DNA of 27,533 nucleotides from Pseudomonadota bacterium (GTDB taxonomy: Bacteria; Pseudomonadota; Alphaproteobacteria; Caulobacterales; Aquidulcibacteraceae), in the NCBI GenBank assembly GCA_023410295.1, contig JAEYPY010000244.1:1-27533 (forward strand), in the 5' to 3' direction. Below are positions 23,014 through 27,533 of the stretch, in pieces. The notes beneath the pieces were generated by a model. The model saw only the letters and a program-made list of their open reading frames with translations. It had not been told where the DNA came from and searched no databases. Positions within the stretch are counted from its first letter, which is position 1. Every line of letters starts with the position of its first letter. The translations under genes were made by a program, and so were the position numbers.

Positions 23014-25200
23014 TCAGAGCGGCAGCGTTGGCAGGTCGCCGGCCTTACGGCTGAAGCGCCATATCGCCTCATCGAGGTCGGGCAGCAGCGCGCCGCGGGT
23101 CGACGTGAGCGCGGAATTGGCAGGACGCGGCGCGGGCCATGCCAGCTCGGCCATCGTGCGCGCTTCAATGCGGCTTTCTTCCAGCTTCACGGCGCGGGCG
23201 ATGCGCCGGCCGAATTCGGCCCACGATACGGCGCCCTTGTTGGCTAGGTGCCAGACTCCTCTTTCGCCATCGAGCACGAGATCGAGCGTCCCATCCGCGA
23301 GCGATGGCACGTAGGTCGGCGAAACAACCGAATCGCCGGCGCAGTGCACACGGCGCCCGGCTTTGAGTTCGCGCACGATCCAGGCGGCGAAATTGTAGGG
23401 ATCGTGCGGCGAGAAAAAAGCGGCGGTGCGGATGATGAGCGCCTTGTCGCAACTTGCCAGGATGGCGCGCTCCGCCTCGGCCTTGCTCATGCCGTAGACA
23501 TTGAGCGGATTGGTTGTCGCCTCCTCGTGATAGGGCGCGCTCAAGGCGCCGTCGAAGACGAGATCGGTGGAGAAGGTCACCGACGGCACGCCCGCCTCGG
23601 CGCACATTTCCGCGAGTTGCACCGCGCCATAGGTGTTGGCGCGGCGGCAGCCGTCGGGATCGCGTTCGGCGTCATCGACACGCACCCAGCCCGCGGCGTT
23701 GATTGCCGCACTCGGGGTGTAGCATCTCAGCGCCGCGTCGATCGAGCCTGGATCATCGAGCGACAATTCCTTGCGGCTGGTCAGCACGTAATCGAGATCG
23801 CGCCAGTGGCAGGCGCGCGCGAGAGCCTGACCGAGCGTACCCGTGGCGCCGATGATCAATAGAGGGCGCGCCGATTTGCGGCGGCGGGGATGCGTCTTGC
23901 GCTCAACCCGGCATTCTGGGACGCGCACCGGCGGATGTACGAAGCGAATATCGCGCTCCCACCAGCCACGGCCGTTAAATGGCGGCGCCGCGCGCTGATC
24001 TTCAGCGAGACTCTTCAGATAGTACGCCAACGCCGTCGGCCGACGCTCGCCAGACGAGATGTCAAAGGCGCCCGGTTCGTAATGGCCGCGCCCGTGGGTG
24101 AGCAAGCTATCCCAATCGAACGCGCCGAGCAGCGACCAGGCCGTCACCGCGCGCACATCGACACCCTCTGCGCGCGCCGCCAGCGCGCCACTCCATGCAC
24201 GCGCGAGCCAGCGCACTTGTTCGTCGCGCGTGCAGGCGTTGTGCGCCTCGGTAATGGCTATGGGCGCCCGATAGCGGGCCCAGGCCTCGCGCATCGCACC
24301 GCCCATCCCGGCCGGAGGCGGCGACGCCACCCGCACCGCTTCCATGTCGACATAAGTCTGCCGGCCGTTGCCGCCTGGAGTGAGGTCCGGATAACGCTCG
24401 CAGCGATGATCGAGGAACCGATCGCTGGTGAGGTAGTGATTGATACCGACGATGTCGGGCGGGCATGGGTCGTCGGCGATGGCGCGAAGACGATCGGCAA
24501 AACCGAAGTCAGCAAGGCGCGGCCAGAACGGATGCTCGGGCGTCACCCGGCCGAACAATAAGTCCCAGCTCATCCAGCGGCGTGCGTTATCGTGCGCGGC
24601 TTGTTCGGCGAGCGGCCTGGTTGCGTAGGTGCGGCCCAGATCCTCGGTTTGCACCAGTCGCGCGCCAGGTATGACCTCGCCGATCGCCTTCATCGAGAGC
24701 CGGATCGCATCGATCTGGTTGAGCAGTGCGAGCCAGAAGCTGCGCTCGTCGCGCTGATGTGGATACCAGTGGCCGTAGAGCGCGGAAAAACGCGCGGTGG
24801 TCAGCGGTTCGTTGACCGGCGTCCAGGCTTCGACCCATGGATAACGTTCGGCTGATGCGCGCGCGTGCGCGGCGAGGCCAGGCGCGAAGTCCGGCGAAAG
24901 CAGATCGACGTAAGCAGGGCCCGAGCCATGATGGCAAAGCCCACCGATGACGCTGACGTTCAGTTCGCGCAGGCGCTGCAAGCGCCGATCCGTCCAGCTC
25001 CAATCGCAAACGCCTGGTCGCTCCGGCGCGATGCGTTCCCACAGAATCGGATAGCGCAGCGTCTTAAGGCCAAGACTTGCGAACGCGTCGAGATCACCGT
25101 CGCGTTCGTGATGTCCGCTCAAGACGGTCTGATCGCGGAACGCGTTACCGACACGGTTCACCGTGCACTCGTGGCCGCCCCATAATTCCAGTGTCTGCAC
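23014..25200 (-). CDS. Fusion of GH1-like glycosidase and RmlD-like sugar-nucleotide reductase
   Basis: The 728-residue product joins two enzymes. Residues 1 to about 400 are a GH1-like barrel: LELWGGHECTVNRVG at the N-terminus, acid/base Glu131 in WTPVNEP, and candidate nucleophile Glu318 in IAITEAHN. A basic linker (about 430-445, THPRRRKSARP) leads to an RmlD-type extended SDR: GATGTLGQ (451-458), FSTDLVFDG (543-551) and Tyr569-xxx-Lys573 (VYGMSK). The linker is in frame without a stop, so the fusion is genuine in this sequence. No signal peptide is seen. RmlD homologues reduce dTDP-4-keto-rhamnose; the substrate here is unknown. The start is GTG, since no ATG comes before residue 170, with GAGGG 7 nt upstream inside an inverted repeat. 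It is divergent from the GT-UGM fusion gene. Confidence 0.87.
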   Translation of the reverse strand: MQTLELWGGHECTVNRVGNAFRDQTVLSGHHERDGDLDAFASLGLKTLRYPILWERIAPERPGVCDWSWTDRRLQRLRELNVSVIGGLCHHGSGPAYVDLLSPDFAPGLAAHARASAERYPWVEAWTPVNEPLTTARFSALYGHWYPHQRDERSFWLALLNQIDAIRLSMKAIGEVIPGARLVQTEDLGRTYATRPLAEQAAHDNARRWMSWDLLFGRVTPEHPFWPRLADFGFADRLRAIADDPCPPDIVGINHYLTSDRFLDHRCERYPDLTPGGNGRQTYVDMEAVRVASPPPAGMGGAMREAWARYRAPIAITEAHNACTRDEQVRWLARAWSGALAARAEGVDVRAVTAWSLLGAFDWDSLLTHGRGHYEPGAFDISSGERRPTALAYYLKSLAEDQRAAPPFNGRGWWERDIRFVHPPVRVPECRVERKTHPRRRKSARPLLIIGATGTLGQALARACHWRDLDYVLTSRKELSLDDPGSIDAALRCYTPSAAINAAGWVRVDDAERDPDGCRRANTYGAVQLAEMCAEAGVPSVTFSTDLVFDGALSAPYHEEATTNPLNVYGMSKAEAERAILASCDKALIIRTAAFFSPHDPYNFAAWIVRELKAGRRVHCAGDSVVSPTYVPSLADGTLDLVLDGERGVWHLANKGAVSWAEFGRRIARAVKLEESRIEARTMAELAWPAPRPANSALTSTRGALLPDLDEAIWRFSRKAGDLPTLPL

Positions 25201-25202
25201 GA

Positions 25203-25223
25203 TTGGACCCTCGCGCGGTCCAA
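25203..25223. promoter_or_regulatory. Inverted repeat over the ribosome site of the GH1-RmlD gene
   Basis: TTGGACC (25203-25209) and GGTCCAA (25217-25223) form a perfect 7-bp inverted repeat with a 7-nt spacer, ending 2 nt before the GTG start at 25200. On the minus-strand transcript the Shine-Dalgarno GAGGG (25208-25212) spans the loop and the first bases of the stem. It may be an operator or a hairpin that limits translation. Confidence 0.45.
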
Positions 25224-25281
25224 CGAGTTACCGCGTGAAGGGTTGCAAAGAATAACCTTTGTTGCGGCGCTGACGCGGCGA

Positions 25282-25310
25282 TGATCCCGCGTGGAACCAA
25301 AACGGGATCA
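25282..25310. promoter_or_regulatory. Inverted repeat in the leader of the GT-UGM gene
   Basis: TGATCCCG (25282-25289) and CGGGATCA (25303-25310) form a perfect 8-bp inverted repeat around a 13-nt spacer rich in A and C. It lies about 40 nt before the TTG start of the GT-UGM gene and about 80 nt from the GH1-RmlD start. There is no U-tract, so it is not a standard terminator. It looks like a dyad operator, but a transcript hairpin is also possible. Confidence 0.45.
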
Positions 25311-25339
25311 CAAGTCTTTGATGGGTGTGCTCTAGCTCA

Positions 25340-25344
25340 GAGGA
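25340..25344 (+). promoter_or_regulatory. Shine-Dalgarno fixing the TTG start of the GT-UGM gene
   Basis: GAGGA stands 6 nt before TTG at 25351. In frame, a TAG at 25333-25335 lies just upstream and no ATG or GTG comes between. The first ATG (25459) would remove the conserved SHLRWNFVLQRPQHL segment. Confidence 0.65.
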
Positions 25345-25350
25345 CTTCCA

Positions 25351-27533
25351 TTGACACAACAAGCAGTCACGACCGGCAACGCCGGCGCCAGCAACCTGCC
25401 GCTCATTTGCTTCTCACACTTGCGGTGGAATTTTGTACTGCAACGCCCGCAGCATCTCATGCGTGAGTTTGCGCAACGCCGTGACGTGACTTTCTGGGAA
25501 GAGCCGATCTACGACGCGGCCAAGAGCGAGCCGACGCTGCAGCTGATCCGCTGCGGGCGCACAGGCGTCATGGTGGCGATGCCGATCCTGCCGCCGGGCC
25601 GGGGTGCTGATGCAGATCGCGAAGCCTTACGTACGTTGCTCGACGATTATGTCGCCGGCGAAAAGCGCGCCTGGATCCGCTGGTATTACACGCCGATGAT
25701 GCTGCCCTTCTCGCGTCAGCTGAAGGCGGCGTGCACGGTTTACGATTGCATGGACGAACTGGCGAATTTCCGCTTCGCGCCACCGGAACTCATCCCGCTC
25801 GAAGACGAACTCTTGAAACTGGCGGACGTCGTCTTCACCGGCGGCTATTCGCTCTTCGAAGCCAAGCAGCACCGCCACGCAAACATCCACCCCTTCCCCT
25901 CCAGCATCGATCGCCAGCACTTCGCCCCAAACGCCTCGCGCAAGGACCCGGACGATCAGCGCGAGCTGCCGCGACCGCGGCTCGGCTTCTATGGGGTCAT
26001 CGACGAGCGCATGGACATCGAGCTTCTGGCGCGCGTCGCCGAGGCGCGACCGGATTGGTCGCTGGTGATGGTCGGTCCCGTCGTGAAGATCTCCGAAGAC
26101 GAGCTGCCGCGCCTGCCGAACATCCATTATCTCGGCCAGAAGGATTACGCGCAGCTGCCGGACTACCTGTCTGGTTGGGACGTCGCGCTGATGCCGTTCG
26201 CGATCAATGAATCGACGCGCTTCATCAGCCCGACCAAAACGCCGGAATATCTCTCAGGCGGCCGGCCTGTCGTGTCGACGCCGATCAAAGATGTCGAACG
26301 CCATTACGGGGCACTTGAGGGCGTGAAGATCGCAGGCACGCCGGAGACATTCATCGCCGCGTGCGAAGAAGCGCTGGCGCTGTCGCGCACCCAGGCTTGG
26401 CGCGCGGAGGTGGACGAGCTTCTCTCCTCGCAGTCTTGGAGGTCCACCGCGCAGCAGATGGAAGGTCACATCGAGACGCATTTGCGCCGCGCCGAGAAGG
26501 CGGCCGCACCGCGCGACCGCGCCAAGCGGCTAGCCTCCCGCTACGATTATCTCATCGTTGGCGCGGGTTTTGCGGGCTCAGTTTTGGCCGAGCGGCTCGC
26601 GACGCAGGCGGACAAGCGCGTTCTGCTGATCGACAAGCGGCCGCATATCGGCGGCAACGCGTACGATTACTACAACGAAGCTGGCGTGCTGACGCACCTC
26701 TACGGCCCGCACATCTTCCATACCAATAGCGAAGATATCTTCGCCTATTTGAGCCAGTTCACGTCATGGCGCGCCTACGAGCACCGCGTGCGCGCCGCGG
26801 TCGATGGCCATGAGGTGCCGATCCCGATCAACCGCACGACAATCAACACGCTTTACGGGCTCAATCTGCAGACCGAAGAAGAAGCAGCAGCCTTCCTCGC
26901 GTCGCGAGCCGAAGACCGTCCGGTGATCCGCACCTCGGAAGACGTGGTCATCTCTGTCGTAGGCCGTGAGCTCTATGAGAAGTTCTTCCAGGGCTATACG
27001 CGCAAGCAATGGGGCTTGGACCCGAGCGAACTCGACAAGGCCGTCACGGCACGCGTACCCACGCGCACCAACGTGGACGACCGCTACTTCACCGACCGCT
27101 TCCAGTTCATGCCCCAGGACGGCTACACGGCCATGTTCGAGCGCATGCTCGACCACCCGAACATCGATATCGAACTCGGCGTCGATTTCGAGAAGCTGCG
27201 CAACAAGACGCGCTACGACCGGCTGATCTATTCCGGCCCGATCGACAGCTACTTCAAGTACGCCTACGGACGCCTTCCCTACCGCAGCCTCCACTTCAAG
27301 CATGAGACGCTGAACCAGGAGCGCTTCCAAGACGTCGCGGTCGTCAACTATCCCGCACCCGATGTGCCGCACACGCGCGTGACTGAATACAAGCATCTCA
27401 CCGGCCAATCGCACCCGATGACGACGATCACTTACGAATATCCCGCCGACGAGGGAGATCCCTACTATCCGATCCCACGGGCCGAGAACCAGGAACTCTA
27501 CAAGAAGTACGAAGCGCTGGCGCGGGCCGAACC
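25351..27533 (+). CDS. Fusion of glycosyltransferase and UDP-galactopyranose mutase (3' truncated by window)
   Basis: The frame stays open from 25351 to the window end (727 complete codons). Residues 1 to about 380 resemble a GT-B glycosyltransferase: SHLRWNFVLQRPQHL at the start, LGFYGVIDERMD at the second domain, and STRFISPTKTPEYLSGGRP with Glu299 as sugar-nucleotide site. From about 397 a UDP-galactopyranose mutase begins: DYLIVGAGFAGS (FAD Rossmann, about 399-410), PHIGGNAYDYYNE, HIFHTNSEDIF, GYTRKQWG with Arg551, and GRLPYRSL with Arg645, the two arginines that hold the UDP-sugar diphosphate. Mutases of about 370 residues suggest roughly 40 or more residues are missing. The mutase makes UDP-galactofuranose; the GT may then use it. 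The start is TTG with GAGGA 6 nt before. GT acceptor and linkage are unknown. Confidence 0.88.
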   Translation, partial: MTQQAVTTGNAGASNLPLICFSHLRWNFVLQRPQHLMREFAQRRDVTFWEEPIYDAAKSEPTLQLIRCGRTGVMVAMPILPPGRGADADREALRTLLDDYVAGEKRAWIRWYYTPMMLPFSRQLKAACTVYDCMDELANFRFAPPELIPLEDELLKLADVVFTGGYSLFEAKQHRHANIHPFPSSIDRQHFAPNASRKDPDDQRELPRPRLGFYGVIDERMDIELLARVAEARPDWSLVMVGPVVKISEDELPRLPNIHYLGQKDYAQLPDYLSGWDVALMPFAINESTRFISPTKTPEYLSGGRPVVSTPIKDVERHYGALEGVKIAGTPETFIAACEEALALSRTQAWRAEVDELLSSQSWRSTAQQMEGHIETHLRRAEKAAAPRDRAKRLASRYDYLIVGAGFAGSVLAERLATQADKRVLLIDKRPHIGGNAYDYYNEAGVLTHLYGPHIFHTNSEDIFAYLSQFTSWRAYEHRVRAAVDGHEVPIPINRTTINTLYGLNLQTEEEAAAFLASRAEDRPVIRTSEDVVISVVGRELYEKFFQGYTRKQWGLDPSELDKAVTARVPTRTNVDDRYFTDRFQFMPQDGYTAMFERMLDHPNIDIELGVDFEKLRNKTRYDRLIYSGPIDSYFKYAYGRLPYRSLHFKHETLNQERFQDVAVVNYPAPDVPHTRVTEYKHLTGQSHPMTTITYEYPADEGDPYYPIPRAENQELYKKYEALARAE

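Noticed and set aside
25351..25356. TTGACA as a -35 element
   Set aside because: It is the start of the GT-UGM coding sequence (TTG start plus next codon), and no -10 hexamer follows at the right spacing.
1..27533. tRNA, rRNA, CRISPR array, insertion sequence or prophage
   Set aside because: No clover-leaf-like stretch, repeat-spacer pattern, transposase or phage gene was recognised. The check was by eye and does not exclude small RNAs.

Overview
The window is GC-rich, gene-dense bacterial chromosome with no insertion sequence, phage gene, tRNA, rRNA or CRISPR array that I can see. The tadA / rluB / rsmD neighbourhood, a XylB-like sugar dehydrogenase beside an IlvD/Edd sugar-acid dehydratase, a leucine dehydrogenase-BCKDH operon, degenerate TonB-like secreted proteins and an S9 peptidase suggest an alphaproteobacterium, perhaps of the Caulobacterales (Caulobacteraceae or Hyphomonadaceae). 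The family is inferred from gene content, not from a search.

Region 1 (1-7.5 kb) is housekeeping with small enzymes: RibF, a MaoC-type hydratase, TadA, an ABM-fold monooxygenase, RluB, a YCII/DGPF protein, a TerC membrane protein, RsmD, a TIR-membrane-helical-repeat protein, a DUF2200 protein and a VOC/glyoxalase protein. Genes alternate in strand and are packed tightly. All five convergent gene pairs of the window (four here, one at 23.01 kb) have stop codons that overlap, abut or lie 1 bp apart, and one divergent pair shares its start codons in CATG.

Region 2 (7.6-18.0 kb) is one co-directional minus-strand block. From its 5' end: a lipoprotein peptidase-like DUF885 protein, leucine dehydrogenase, BCKDH E1-alpha, E1-beta and E2, a secreted TonB-CTD-like protein, two unrecognised small proteins, a secreted S9 peptidase and a second TonB-CTD-like paralogue. 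The core turns branched-chain amino acids into branched acyl-CoAs. The flanking exported peptidases could supply the amino acids. No E3 (lipoamide dehydrogenase) is present.

Region 3 (18.2-27.5 kb) is a carbohydrate region. A GH1-like glycosidase and a 71-residue protein lie on the minus strand. A translationally coupled plus-strand operon follows: sugar-acid dehydratase, sugar dehydrogenase and KDPG/KDPGal-type aldolase, an incomplete Entner-Doudoroff-like (De Ley-Doudoroff) route. Next comes a minus-strand fusion of a GH1-like glycosidase with an RmlD-type reductase. Divergent from it is a plus-strand fusion of a glycosyltransferase with UDP-galactopyranose mutase, cut by the window edge. 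The 150-bp gap between the two fusions holds two perfect inverted repeats. Nearly every large gene here starts with TTG or GTG (one perhaps with ATT), unlike the ATG-only genes before it. My working idea is a locus that builds a surface glycan, possibly with galactofuranose, and can cut and catabolise related sugars. The two fusion proteins and their shared control region are the most unusual part of the window.
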